A stretch of 64,000 nt of DNA from Mycolicibacterium fortuitum subsp. fortuitum (GTDB lineage Bacteria; Actinomycetota; Actinomycetes; Mycobacteriales; Mycobacteriaceae), in contig NZ_AP025518.1 of NCBI RefSeq assembly GCF_022179545.1, forward strand, positions 1,984,001 to 2,048,000. Direction: 5' to 3'. The notes below the pieces were generated by a model. The model did no database searches, was not told the origin of the DNA, and saw nothing but the letters and a program-made list of their open reading frames with translations. Position 1 is the stretch's first letter. Every line of letters starts with the position of its first letter. Below, in pieces: positions 27,045-34,281 of this stretch. A program made the position numbers and the translations under genes.

Positions 27045-27089
27045 GGGCACCCGCCTTCCTCGTCGGGTCCATGCAATCCGGCCATGGTC

Positions 27090-27103
27090 GTGATGTAAAT
27101 CAC
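27090..27103. promoter_or_regulatory. CRP-family binding site
   Basis: GTGATGTAAATCAC fits the CRP consensus core GTGA-N6-TCAC exactly and extends by one base pair on each side (C...G). It is 46 bases before the first dehydrogenase gene of the 27044-22309 operon, a position suited to control by a cAMP receptor protein in response to carbon supply. Confidence 0.6.
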
Positions 27104-27155
27104 GGATTCGCACACCGGTACGTTTCCGATTGCGACATGCCGCGGCCGGAGCTGC

Positions 27156-27641
27156 TCAGACGGCGATGTCGGCGGTCACCGCACCGGTGGCCCGGATCAG
27201 GTCCGCCGGCGCCAGCGCGATGTCCCAGCCCCGCTTTCCTGCGCTGCACAGCACCTTGTCGAATGCCAGTGCCGAGGCGTCGACGACGGTGGGAAGCGGC
27301 TTGCGCTGCCCCAGCGGGGAGATGCCGCCCACCACGTAGCCGCTGGAGCGCTGCGCGGCGGCAGGGTCGGCCATCTCGGCCTTGGTCACCCCGAGCGCGG
27401 CGGCTGCGGCCTTGAGAGACAGCTTCGACGGCACCGGCAGCACGGCCACGGCCAGGCCTTTGGGCAGTGCGATCACCAGCGTCTTGAACACCTGCTCGGC
27501 GGCGAAGCCGTCCGCGGCCAGCTGGGCCACTGCTTCCGCGCCGAAGGAGTCGTTGCGGGGATCGTGGTGGTACTGGATGACCTGATGATCGATACCGGCG
27601 GCGACCAGGGCGGCGATGGCCGGGGTTGCTGTGCGTGCCAT
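27156..27641 (-). CDS. YbaK/EbsC-type Cys-tRNA(Pro) deacylase
   Basis: A 161-residue protein of the prolyl-tRNA editing superfamily, which hydrolyses mischarged Cys-tRNA(Pro). Conserved features are FKTLV (the invariant Lys region), GVTKAEMADP, SSGYVVGGISPLGQRKPLPTV and the C-terminal LAPADLIRATGA. The start ATG at 27641 gives MARTATPAIAALVAAGI, the usual family opening; the reading frame continues upstream to 27734 but overlaps the sigH promoter region. It is divergent from sigH, so its 5' region and the sigH promoters share about 200 bases. Confidence 0.88.
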   Translation of the reverse strand: MARTATPAIAALVAAGIDHQVIQYHHDPRNDSFGAEAVAQLAADGFAAEQVFKTLVIALPKGLAVAVLPVPSKLSLKAAAAALGVTKAEMADPAAAQRSSGYVVGGISPLGQRKPLPTVVDASALAFDKVLCSAGKRGWDIALAPADLIRATGAVTADIAV

Positions 27642-27666
27642 CGGGACACGGTAGCCGGGCACGCCG

Positions 27667-27693
27667 GGAACAGAGCGGCCCCTACATGCTGTT
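27667..27693 (+). promoter_or_regulatory. SigH-type autoregulatory promoter of sigH (P1)
   Basis: GGAAC (27667-27671) and GTT (27691-27693) are separated by 19 bases, matching the SigH/SigR promoter pattern GGAAY-N18/19-GTT. Transcription should start near 27701, giving a message that contains both candidate sigH starts. Confidence 0.6.
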
Positions 27694-27721
27694 ATTGCTC
27701 TCGACATCTGCTCAGCGCTAC

Positions 27722-27744
27722 TTGTCGGTAGCACGCTCTAGGAT
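27722..27744 (+). promoter_or_regulatory. PafBC-type (RecA-NDp) promoter of sigH (P2)
   Basis: TTGTCGGTA, eight bases, then TAGGAT fits the mycobacterial RecA-independent DNA-damage promoter pattern TTGTCRGTG-N8-TAnnnT in every position but the last base of the upstream box. The predicted transcript start is near 27751, inside the ribosome binding site of the upstream GTG start. The same element occurs before adnA. Confidence 0.55.
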
Positions 27745-27748
27745 CTGT

Positions 27749-27764
27749 AAGGAGGATTCTGGTG
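27749..27764 (+). promoter_or_regulatory. Ribosome binding site and GTG start of a long SigH isoform
   Basis: AAGGAGG, six bases, then GTG at 27762 opens a frame that runs into sigH and adds 31 residues before the ATG at 27855. The Shine-Dalgarno here is stronger than the GGGAAGG before the ATG. Only the longer P1 transcript would carry it intact. Confidence 0.5.
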
Positions 27765-27854
27765 CCAACCGCATGCCTGGAACGGACACCGGATACCCAG
27801 TGGTATTCCGGATCTCTTGGTGGCGCCGTGACAGAAGGGAAGGTGTTTCCCACG

Positions 27855-28499
27855 ATGACTGACGTCGAGCAGGCTGAGCCTGACACGCCGCAGCCGACCG
27901 AGACCGATGCCGAGCTGACCGCCCGATTCGAACGCGATGCCATCCCGCTGCTGGACCAGCTCTACGGCGGTGCCCTGCGGATGACCCGCAATCCGGCCGA
28001 CGCTGAGGACCTGCTGCAGGAGACCATGGTCAAGGCGTATGCCGGCTTCCGGTCATTCCGCGAGGGCACAAACCTCAAGGCCTGGCTGTACCGCATCCTG
28101 ACCAACACCTACATCAACAGCTACCGCAAGAAGCAGCGCCAACCCGCCGAGTATCCGACCGACGAGATCACCGACTGGCAGCTGGCTTCCAATGCCGAGC
28201 ATTCTTCGACCGGTCTGCGATCGGCAGAGGTCGAGGCGCTGGAGGCGTTGCCCGACACCGAGATCAAAGCGGCGCTGCAGGCACTGCCCGAGGAATTCCG
28301 GATGGCGGTGTACTACGCCGACGTCGAGGGCTTCCCCTACAAGGAGATCGCCGAGATCATGGATACTCCCATCGGGACGGTGATGTCCCGACTGCACCGT
28401 GGCCGCAAGCAGTTGCGGGATCTGCTGGCGGACGTGGCCAGGGACCGCGGCTTCATCCGAGGTCAGCAGCTTGGTGAGCCGGAGGAGGTGTCGTCGTGA
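27855..28499 (+). CDS. sigH: ECF sigma factor SigH
   Basis: A 214-residue extracytoplasmic-function sigma factor that controls the thiol-oxidative and heat stress response. Region 2 includes [20 protein letters not shown] and the -10 binding segment [18 protein letters not shown]; region 4 includes [20 protein letters not shown]. From [18 protein letters not shown] onward it is nearly identical to M. tuberculosis SigH as I recall it. The ATG at 27855 fits the known 216-residue protein, but an in-frame GTG at 27762 with a better ribosome binding site would give 245 residues. The stop overlaps the GTG of rshA in GTGA. Two promoters are seen upstream. Confidence 0.96.
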   Translation: MTDVEQAEPDTPQPTETDAELTARFERDAIPLLDQLYGGALRMTRNPADAEDLLQETMVKAYAGFRSFREGTNLKAWLYRILTNTYINSYRKKQRQPAEYPTDEITDWQLASNAEHSSTGLRSAEVEALEALPDTEIKAALQALPEEFRMAVYYADVEGFPYKEIAEIMDTPIGTVMSRLHRGRKQLRDLLADVARDRGFIRGQQLGEPEEVSS

Positions 28500-28801
28500 G
28501 CGACAAGCACGATGAGGACGAGCGCTGGACCCCGCCGATCGGTCCTGTCGACCCCGAGCACCCGGACTGCGCCGCGGTGATCGCCGAGGTATGGACGCTG
28601 CTCGACGGTGAGTGCACGGCCGAAAGCCGTGACAAGCTCAAGCATCACCTCGAAGAATGCCCCGCCTGCCTACGTCATTACGGCGTGGAGGAGCGCGTGA
28701 AGCGGCTGATCGCCTCCAAGTGCAGCGGCGAGAAGGCCCCGGAAGGGCTGCGGGAGCGGCTGCGCATCCAGATCAGCCAGACCACGATCATCCGGGGCTG
28801 A
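28496..28801 (+). CDS. rshA: Anti-sigma factor RshA
   Basis: A 101-residue zinc-associated anti-sigma factor that binds and inhibits SigH and releases it on oxidation or after phosphorylation by PknB. The ZAS motif His-x3-Cys-x2-Cys is His51, Cys55 and Cys58, with additional cysteines at 25, 40 and 75. It starts at GTG in a four-base overlap with sigH, ensuring balanced translation of sigma and anti-sigma. Confidence 0.95.
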   Translation: MSDKHDEDERWTPPIGPVDPEHPDCAAVIAEVWTLLDGECTAESRDKLKHHLEECPACLRHYGVEERVKRLIASKCSGEKAPEGLRERLRIQISQTTIIRG

Positions 28802-28834
28802 CCAGGCGATTCGGACCTGGTTGCCCAACGACAA

Positions 28835-28865
28835 ACCGCCCGATCTCCGAGGGGAGTCGGGCGGT
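28835..28865. terminator. Bidirectional hairpin between rshA and bL37
   Basis: ACCGCCCGA and TCGGGCGGT form a 9-bp stem with a 13-base loop, located 34 bases after the rshA stop and 18 bases beyond the stop of the convergent bL37 gene. It could terminate both transcripts. Confidence 0.6.
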
Positions 28866-28883
28866 CACAGTCAGCCGAAGCGG

Positions 28884-28976
28884 CTAGCGCACTGACTTCG
28901 AACCGGCGTTGGGGCGCTTGCCGTGGTTCGCCTTCGAGTGCTTGCGGTCCCGCTTCTTGCGGCCACGCTTGGCCAT
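28884..28976 (-). CDS. Mycobacterial large-subunit ribosomal peptide bL37
   Basis: A 30-codon gene, ATG preceded by GGAGGATCATC. The product MAKRGRKKRDRKHSKANHGK, followed by ten more residues, is extremely basic and matches the tiny peptide bL37 seen in mycobacterial 50S subunits, which sits in the large subunit. It is transcribed opposite to sigH-rshA. Its size and Lys/Arg bias make it easy to overlook; the reading frame and ribosome binding site are clear. Confidence 0.85.
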   Translation of the reverse strand: MAKRGRKKRDRKHSKANHGKRPNAGSKSVR

Positions 28977-29111
28977 GATGATCCTCCAGATGGTCTAAGA
29001 ACTTGCTCCCTAGTGTCTCATGCCCCGGGGGCAGCACTGTCCACCCGGGGTTGTGGTTCGATATAGGCCGCACAAGTAGTCGGGTTAGCGCCGGAGTGAA
29101 GTGGGGTGAAG

Positions 29112-29327
29112 ATGGCCGAGGACGTTCGCGCCGAAATCGTGGCCAGTGTGCTCGAGGTCGTGGTTCACGAGGGCGATCAGATCGGTGCGGGGGACACCCT
29201 GGTGCTGCTCGAATCGATGAAGATGGAGATTCCCGTCCTCGCCGAGGTCGCGGGCACCGTCACCAAGGTCAACGTCGCCGAGGGTGACGTCATCCAGGCC
29301 GGCGATCTCATCGCGGTGATCGACTGA
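29112..29327 (+). CDS. Biotinylated protein TB7.3
   Basis: A 71-residue single biotinyl/lipoyl domain protein, the Rv3221c (TB7.3) orthologue. The biotin-acceptor motif ESMKMEIP places the modified lysine at residue 37 between two short beta-sheet repeats, and GDVIQAGDLIAVID closes the domain. It lacks any carboxylase domain, so it would serve as a stand-alone biotin carrier; the partner is not encoded here. ATG 29112 gives the known N-terminus MAEDVRAEIV; a GTG six bases earlier is also in frame. Confidence 0.95.
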   Translation: MAEDVRAEIVASVLEVVVHEGDQIGAGDTLVLLESMKMEIPVLAEVAGTVTKVNVAEGDVIQAGDLIAVID

Positions 29328-29391
29328 CTCGGTTCGTTTCGTTGCTCCCGGCTGACGGTGGTCTCTCTGCTCCTCGCGTGCGCGGTGCCTG

Positions 29392-30891
29392 ATGTCCACC
29401 CTCGGTGATCTTCTCGCCGAGCACACCGTGTTGCCCGGCAGCGCGGTGGACCATCTGCATGCGGTGGTCGGGGAGTGGCAGCTGTTGGCGGATCTGTCGT
29501 TCGCCGACTATCTGATGTGGGTGCGCCGCGACGACGGCGTGCTGGTGTGTGTGGCGCAGGTGCGGCCCAACACCGCCCCCACCGTCCTGCTGGCCGACTC
29601 GGTCGGCACCCTGGCGGCCGCGGCGGATCTCCCCGTCGTCACCACGGCCTTTGAGTCGGGCGCGATCGGGCGGGGAAGCGGTGGGACCCAACGGCATTCG
29701 CCCGACCTGCCCGGTCTGAACGTAGAGGCAGTGCCGGTGCGGCACCGCGATCATGTGGTAGCCGTGCTCACCCACCAGACGGCTCTGGCCACCCGTCGGA
29801 TGGCCAGCCCGCTGGAGGGTGCCTACCTGGACTGTGCGAGCGATCTGCTGCACATGCTGTCCGAGGGCACCTTCCCCAATGTCGGCGATCTGGCGATGTC
29901 CCGTTCCAGCCCACGAGTGGGCGACGGGTTCATCCGCCTCGACGAGGTCGGTGACGTCGTGTTCGCCAGCCCCAACGCCATCTCGGCGTATCACCGCATG
30001 GGCCTGGCCTCCGAGCTCGACGGGCACAATCTGGTCACCATCACCCGGCCGTTGATCTCCGACCCTTTCGAGGCGCAGGAACTGGCCAACCACGTGCGCG
30101 ACTCACTGGCCGGCGGTTCCAGCATGCGGATGGAGGTCGACGCCGGAGGTGCGGCAGTGCTGTTGCGCACCCTGCCGCTGGTCGTGCACGGCGCCGCAGT
30201 CGGCGCGGCCGTCCTGATCCGCGACGTCACCGAGGTCAAGCGACGTGATCGTGCCCTGCTGAGCAAGGACGCCACCATCCGGGAGATCCATCACCGGGTG
30301 AAGAACAACCTGCAGACGGTGGCGGCCCTGTTGCGGCTGCAGGCGCGCCGGACCAACAACCTGGAGGCCCGCGAGGCGCTGATCGAATCGGTCCGCCGGG
30401 TGTCCTCGATCGCACTGGTTCACGACGCGTTGTCCATGTCGGTCGACGAGGAGGTCAACCTCGACGAGGTGATCGACCGGATCCTGCCGATCATGAACGA
30501 CGTCGCCTCGGTGGATACCCCGATCCGGATCAACCGCGAAGGCGCCCTCGGCGTGCTCGACGCCGATCGCGCGACCGCGCTCATCATGGTGATCACCGAA
30601 TTGGTGCAGAACGCCATCGAGCACGCCTTCGACGCGAACACGCCGCAGGGGTGTGTGACGATCAAGGCCGAGCGGTCGGCCCGCTGGCTCGACGTCGTCG
30701 TCCATGACGACGGCCGTGGGGTGCCCGACGGATTCAGCCTCGAGAAGTCGGACCGGTTGGGCCTGCAGATCGTCCGGACGCTGGTCACCGCGGAACTGGA
30801 CGGGTCGCTCGGCATGCACGATGTCGCGTCGGGCGGAACCGATGTGGTGCTGCGGGTGCCGATCGGCAGGCGGAGTCGCGGCACCCAGTGA
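29392..30891 (+). CDS. pdtaS: Sensor histidine kinase PdtaS
   Basis: A 499-residue cytosolic histidine kinase, the Rv3220c orthologue. An N-terminal GAF-like domain (about 1-145) is followed by a PAS-like domain (about 175-285), then a HisKA_2 dimerisation domain with EIHHRVKNNLQTVAALLRLQ (phospho-acceptor His300 or His301) and an HWE/HATPase domain with the N box ELVQNAIEHAF and G box DDGRGVP. Its cognate regulator in mycobacteria is the RNA-binding antiterminator PdtaR, encoded elsewhere; the pair responds to copper and nitric oxide and tunes ribosome and cell-envelope genes. It is separated from TB7.3 by 64 bases and from whiB1 by a strong hairpin. Confidence 0.95.
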   Translation: MSTLGDLLAEHTVLPGSAVDHLHAVVGEWQLLADLSFADYLMWVRRDDGVLVCVAQVRPNTAPTVLLADSVGTLAAAADLPVVTTAFESGAIGRGSGGTQRHSPDLPGLNVEAVPVRHRDHVVAVLTHQTALATRRMASPLEGAYLDCASDLLHMLSEGTFPNVGDLAMSRSSPRVGDGFIRLDEVGDVVFASPNAISAYHRMGLASELDGHNLVTITRPLISDPFEAQELANHVRDSLAGGSSMRMEVDAGGAAVLLRTLPLVVHGAAVGAAVLIRDVTEVKRRDRALLSKDATIREIHHRVKNNLQTVAALLRLQARRTNNLEAREALIESVRRVSSIALVHDALSMSVDEEVNLDEVIDRILPIMNDVASVDTPIRINREGALGVLDADRATALIMVITELVQNAIEHAFDANTPQGCVTIKAERSARWLDVVVHDDGRGVPDGFSLEKSDRLGLQIVRTLVTAELDGSLGMHDVASGGTDVVLRVPIGRRSRGTQ

Positions 30892-30979
30892 CCCAGAGCG
30901 TTCAGAGCCATTGCCCGGCTGCGTCAATTGAAGATGTGACGACAATTACGCAATTTGCTGCAGAAATTGTCGCCGAAAT

Positions 30980-31015
30980 AAGCTACGGCCCCGACATTTG
31001 TCGGGGCCGTAGCTT
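30980..31015. terminator. Strong bidirectional terminator hairpin between pdtaS and whiB1
   Basis: AAGCTACGGCCCCGACA and its exact complement form a 17-bp stem around the two bases TT. It lies between the convergent pdtaS and whiB1 genes, 22 bases beyond the whiB1 stop, and has A/T-rich flanks on both sides. It is the strongest hairpin I see in the window. Confidence 0.85.
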
Positions 31016-31037
31016 GCGTCGGGTTCTGAACCGAAGG

Positions 31038-31292
31038 TCAGACTCCGGTGCGGGCCTTGGTGCGGGCGTTGCGACGCTTGAGCGCGCGACGCTCGTCCTC
31101 GCTCATCCCGCCCCACACGCCGGCGTCCTGGCCGGAGTCCAAGGCCCAGGTGAGGCACTCAGTGGTCACGGGGCAACGGTTGCACACCAGCTTCGCGTCA
31201 GCGATCTGAGCAAGCGCCGGGCCGCTGTTTCCCACGGGGAAGAACAGCTCCGGATCTTCGTCGCGACAGACGGCCTTGTGGCGCCAATCCAT
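31038..31292 (-). CDS. whiB1: Iron-sulfur transcription factor WhiB1
   Basis: An 84-residue Wbl protein that binds a nitric-oxide-sensitive 4Fe-4S cluster and the sigma-A subunit of RNA polymerase. Cluster ligands are Cys9, Cys37, Cys40 and Cys46; the GVWGG turn and the basic tail RRALKRRNARTKARTGV follow. The start MDWRHKAVC is chosen by near-identity with M. tuberculosis WhiB1. The gene has a long 5' region (257 bases to the lipid-kinase stop) containing a CRP-type site. Confidence 0.96.
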   Translation of the reverse strand: MDWRHKAVCRDEDPELFFPVGNSGPALAQIADAKLVCNRCPVTTECLTWALDSGQDAGVWGGMSEDERRALKRRNARTKARTGV

Positions 31293-31396
31293 AAGATCAA
31301 ACTCCTCGTTAGACATGTATGCGTGCGCGGCGAAGCGCACCAGATTTTCTTCGGCTGTTAACGCGTGCACACGAATGTTTCTGCACTGTTGCATTG

Positions 31397-31424
31397 ATGC
31401 TTTCACAGGCTGAACAGATGTCAA
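31397..31424 (-). promoter_or_regulatory. Possible whiB1 core promoter
   Basis: On the minus strand TTGACA (31424-31419) is followed after 16-17 bases by AAGCAT/AGCATC, a poor -10. A start near 31390 would put the CRP site at about -58, the distance expected for a class I activated promoter. The poor -10 fits a promoter that depends on an activator. Confidence 0.3.
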
Positions 31425-31440
31425 TAGCATTGAGTTAACA

Positions 31441-31456
31441 CGTGGGCAAAGTCACT
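31441..31456 (-). promoter_or_regulatory. CRP (Rv3676-type) site of whiB1
   Basis: Read on the minus strand, AGTGACTTTGCCCACG matches the CRP site known upstream of M. tuberculosis whiB1 (half sites AGTGA and CCCACG with the same spacing). It is about 156 bases before the whiB1 start codon. Confidence 0.6.
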
Positions 31457-31549
31457 GGGCGGGGCGGTGACCAGAACCCCTGGTCCTGTGTACTACACTC
31501 TGGATCTAGCTGCGCCCTAATTCCACCCTAAGCGGTGTGTTTGCGCAGG

Positions 31550-32512
31550 TCAATCACTTTTCGCAGTCGGCGCGACGACGCTCAGCGCCTCGGGGACCGA
31601 CGTGAACGTCATGGTTTCGCGCGTGCCGATGTAATCTCCGTCAATCTGACAGGCGGCAGGCGTGTTGCTCGTCACGGTGACCGACGAGACGTTGTCGTCA
31701 CGGATCAGATGCTTGGCTTCCAGGCGCGGGTTGCGGGCCACCATCTGACGGACCAGTCGCAGGTTCGACCAGATGTTCATGTTCGTGGTGGCGAACACGC
31801 CCAGGCCGGTGTCGAAAGTGGTGTCCGGGTTCGTCCACACCGGACGGCTGTTCGCATACGTCCAGGGACTCGAGTTCGAGACGAAGGCGAAGTGCACGCC
31901 GCTGACGGGTTCGGCACCCGGCAGGTGCAGCGTCAGGGTCGGCTCCCTGCGAGCGCTGGTCAGGAACTCGCGCACCGCGACGCGGATGTAGCGCGACGCG
32001 GTGACCTTGCGGCCCTTCGCGCGCTGGGCCTCCACGGCCGCCACCACGTCACCGTCCACACCCATGCCGGCGGTGAACACGCCCCAGCGTTCGCCGCAGT
32101 CCATCAGGCCGATCCGGCGCCATGGGCGTCCCATTCGGTAGCCACCGAGCAGGTCGACGAGTTGGTTGGTGGCCTCGATCGGATCCGGGCTGATGCCCAG
32201 TGCCCGGGCGAACACGTTGGCCGAGCCACCCGGTACGACGGCCACCGCAGGCGCCACGCCGGCGTCGGGCCGGGTCCCGCAGTCCCCGAGCACACCGTTG
32301 ACGACCTCGTTGACCGTGCCGTCGCCACCATGCACGATCAGCACATCCACTCCGTCGCGAGCCGCGTCGCGGGCGATCTCGATGGCGTGACCTCGGTGAT
32401 TGGTGTGTTCGACGGTCAGCGTGACCCGGCTTTCCAGCGCGTGGGCCAGCAGGTCACGCCCGGCCGGAGTGGTCGAGGTCGCGTTGGGATTGACGATCAG
32501 CACGGCACGCAC
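31550..32512 (-). CDS. Diacylglycerol/sphingosine kinase-family lipid kinase
   Basis: A 320-residue DAGK-catalytic-domain protein, the Rv3218 orthologue. The nucleotide motif GGDGT is at residues 62-66 within VLIVHGGDGTVNEVVNG, followed by VVPGGSANVFARALG and the C-terminal beta-sandwich with QIDGDYIG. It would phosphorylate diacylglycerol or a related lipid, perhaps in phosphatidylinositol mannoside or phospholipid turnover. GTG at 32512 gives MRAVLIVNPNATSTTP, the family start; upstream in-frame sequence has no similarity. It is upstream of whiB1 on the same strand. Confidence 0.9.
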   Translation of the reverse strand: MRAVLIVNPNATSTTPAGRDLLAHALESRVTLTVEHTNHRGHAIEIARDAARDGVDVLIVHGGDGTVNEVVNGVLGDCGTRPDAGVAPAVAVVPGGSANVFARALGISPDPIEATNQLVDLLGGYRMGRPWRRIGLMDCGERWGVFTAGMGVDGDVVAAVEAQRAKGRKVTASRYIRVAVREFLTSARREPTLTLHLPGAEPVSGVHFAFVSNSSPWTYANSRPVWTNPDTTFDTGLGVFATTNMNIWSNLRLVRQMVARNPRLEAKHLIRDDNVSSVTVTSNTPAACQIDGDYIGTRETMTFTSVPEALSVVAPTAKSD

Positions 32513-32547
32513 GGGGCATGAGCCTAATGGGGCAAGGTGTACGGCCG

Positions 32548-32934
32548 TTATTCGTAAATCTGTCCATCCAGGTAACGCCACCGACCTTTCACCCGTTCGA
32601 AACGGCTGCGTTCATGCAGGATGTGGCGTTTGCCGTCGTGGACATACTGGGCGCGGAATTCGACCACACCGTCGGTGGACTCCTCGCCTCCGGCTTCTGC
32701 GTCGACGATCTGCAGCCGCCGCCACACGATGTCCTCGTCCAGGGACAGCTCGGCGGGGCGGGTGTCGGGATGCCAGGACGTCAGCAGGTAGTCGACATCA
32801 CCGAGGGCGAACGCGCTGAACCGCGACCGCATCAATGCGACGGCCGTGGCGGCCTGCCGTGCGCCGCTGTGCAGCGGGCCGCAGCACTCGTCGTAGGGCA
32901 GGCCGGTGCCGCACGGGCAGGGGTGGTCGGTCAC
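32548..32934 (-). CDS. YchJ/UPF0225-family SEC-C protein
   Basis: A 128-residue protein with an N-terminal SEC-C zinc motif, [17 protein letters not shown] (Cys6, Cys8, Cys17, Cys18), followed by an NTF2-like domain with [12 protein letters not shown] and the C-terminal [16 protein letters not shown]. This domain order is that of the YchJ family, whose function is unknown; the zinc motif resembles that of SecA and some hydrolases. The GTG start at 32934 places the motif at the N-terminus as in the family. Divergent from aroQ with 47 bases between starts. Confidence 0.85.
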   Translation of the reverse strand: MTDHPCPCGTGLPYDECCGPLHSGARQAATAVALMRSRFSAFALGDVDYLLTSWHPDTRPAELSLDEDIVWRRLQIVDAEAGGEESTDGVVEFRAQYVHDGKRHILHERSRFERVKGRWRYLDGQIYE

Positions 32935-32981
32935 GCGGCCAAGTATCCCGGTCTGTCCTGCGCGCCGGTACGGTACAGGAC

Positions 32982-33422
32982 GTGACCGCACGCCGATTAC
33001 TGCTCGTCAACGGACCGAATCTCAACATGCTGGGCACCCGGCAGCCCGAGATCTACGGTTCCACCACGCTGGCTCAGATCGAGCAGCGGGTGGCCGAGCT
33101 GGCCGCCGAATTCGGCTTCGAGATCCGCGCCGTGCAGAGCAACCATGAGGGTGTGCTCGTCGACGCCATTCAGGCGGCGCGCTCCGACTGCACGGGCATC
33201 ATCATCAATCCCGCGGCCTACAGCCACACCTCGGTGGCCATCCGCGACGCGCTCAGCGCGGCGGAGCTGCCGGTGGTCGAGGTGCACCTGAGCAACATCC
33301 ACACCCGCGAGGCCTTCCGTCATCACTCCTACGTGTCGGCCGTCGCGCAGGTCGTCATCGCCGGCGCAGGCCCGGCCGGATACGAATACGCGGTGCGCTA
33401 CCTGGCGGAGCGGCAGTCGTGA
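32982..33422 (+). CDS. aroQ: Type II 3-dehydroquinate dehydratase
   Basis: A 146-residue dodecameric-type dehydroquinase of the shikimate pathway. The active-site elements are all kept: [17 protein letters not shown] with Arg20 and Tyr25 in the lid loop, QSNHEG, the [16 protein letters not shown] segment with the catalytic His, and [17 protein letters not shown] with His and Arg. It appears fully active. In H37Rv the single aroD gene (Rv2537c) lies with aroK and aroB, so a copy here is either a second enzyme or a relocated one. GTG start; its stop overlaps the GTG of the next gene by four bases. Confidence 0.92.
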   Translation: MTARRLLLVNGPNLNMLGTRQPEIYGSTTLAQIEQRVAELAAEFGFEIRAVQSNHEGVLVDAIQAARSDCTGIIINPAAYSHTSVAIRDALSAAELPVVEVHLSNIHTREAFRHHSYVSAVAQVVIAGAGPAGYEYAVRYLAERQS

Positions 33423-33796
33423 TTCAGCCGCCCTCGATCCGGTATGCGGGCTTTCTGACCGCCGCCGAAGGAATCGCCGGGCTGATCATGGCGGTCGTGC
33501 TGTTGGTGCGAGGGCTCGGCGGCGCGGACCAGCACATCGTCAGTGGCTACGGCACGGCGATCTGGTTCGTGTTGATCGGCGGTGGGGTGCTGGCCGGCGG
33601 GTGGGCGCTGATCACCGCCAGGCGCTGGGGCCGGGGGATCGCAGTGCTGGCCAACCTGCTGTTGTTACCGGTGGCCTGGTATGTGATCACCTCGCACCAC
33701 GTGGTGTACGGCGTGCTGGTCGGGTTACTCGCCCTGGTCACCCTCGGACTGCTGTTCAGCCCGTCCTCCGTGGACTGGATCGCCGGGCGCGACTAG
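33419..33796 (+). CDS. Small integral membrane protein, Rv3217c-like
   Basis: A 125-residue protein with four hydrophobic helices (about residues 10-30, 45-65, 72-90 and 94-114) and short loops, of unknown function. It corresponds to Rv3217c by position and topology. GTG start in a GTGA overlap with aroQ indicates coupled translation, although no functional link is evident. Its stop overlaps the convergent acetyltransferase stop in CTAG (33793-33796). Confidence 0.8.
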   Translation: MIQPPSIRYAGFLTAAEGIAGLIMAVVLLVRGLGGADQHIVSGYGTAIWFVLIGGGVLAGGWALITARRWGRGIAVLANLLLLPVAWYVITSHHVVYGVLVGLLALVTLGLLFSPSSVDWIAGRD

Positions 33797-34281
33797 GTAC
33801 GGCGCTCGGCGGCCAACGCGCTGAGCTCCGGACCCGATACCCGGTAGGTGGTCCATTCGGTCTGTGGTTTGCCGCCCACTGCGTCATACAGGGCGATGGC
33901 GTTGACGTTCCAGTTCAGCACCGCCCAGCTCATCCTGGAGTAGCCGTTCTCGACGCACTCGGCGGCCAAGGTGGACAACAACTTCCGGGCCAGGCCCCGG
34001 CGCCGGAAGGCCGGGCGCACGTAGAGATCCTCCAGGTAGAGGCCTGCGACACCGTCCCAGGTGGAGAAGTTCAGAAACCACACCGCCGTCGCGGCGATCT
34101 GTCCGTCGACCTCGACCATGTGTGCGTGAGCCACCGGGTTGTCACCGAAAAGTGCTGTGTACATCTGCTTTTCGGTCACGGTGCACTCGTCGCTGGCCTT
34201 TTCGAACTCGGCCAGCTCGCGGACCATCGCGGTGATCTCGACCTCGTCGCCGGGGTGTGCCCGACGAATCAACTCGCTCAT
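33793..34281 (-). CDS. GNAT-family N-acetyltransferase, Rv3216-like
   Basis: A 162-residue acetyltransferase of the spermidine/diamine acetyltransferase-like branch. The N-terminal IRRAHPGDEVEITAMVRELA, the YLEDLYVRPAFRRRGLARKL segment with the acetyl-CoA P-loop RRRGLA, and WAVLNWNVNAIALYDAVGG are typical of that group. It is last in the gpm2-entC-GNAT operon, its ATG overlapping the entC stop in ATGA. Substrate unknown. Confidence 0.87.
   Translation of the reverse strand: MSELIRRAHPGDEVEITAMVRELAEFEKASDECTVTEKQMYTALFGDNPVAHAHMVEVDGQIAATAVWFLNFSTWDGVAGLYLEDLYVRPAFRRRGLARKLLSTLAAECVENGYSRMSWAVLNWNVNAIALYDAVGGKPQTEWTTYRVSGPELSALAAERRT

Noticed and set aside
31469..31485. GACCAG-N5-CTGGTC hairpin near the whiB1 CRP site.
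   Set aside because: Only a six-base stem, inside a regulatory region; not convincing as a terminator or operator.
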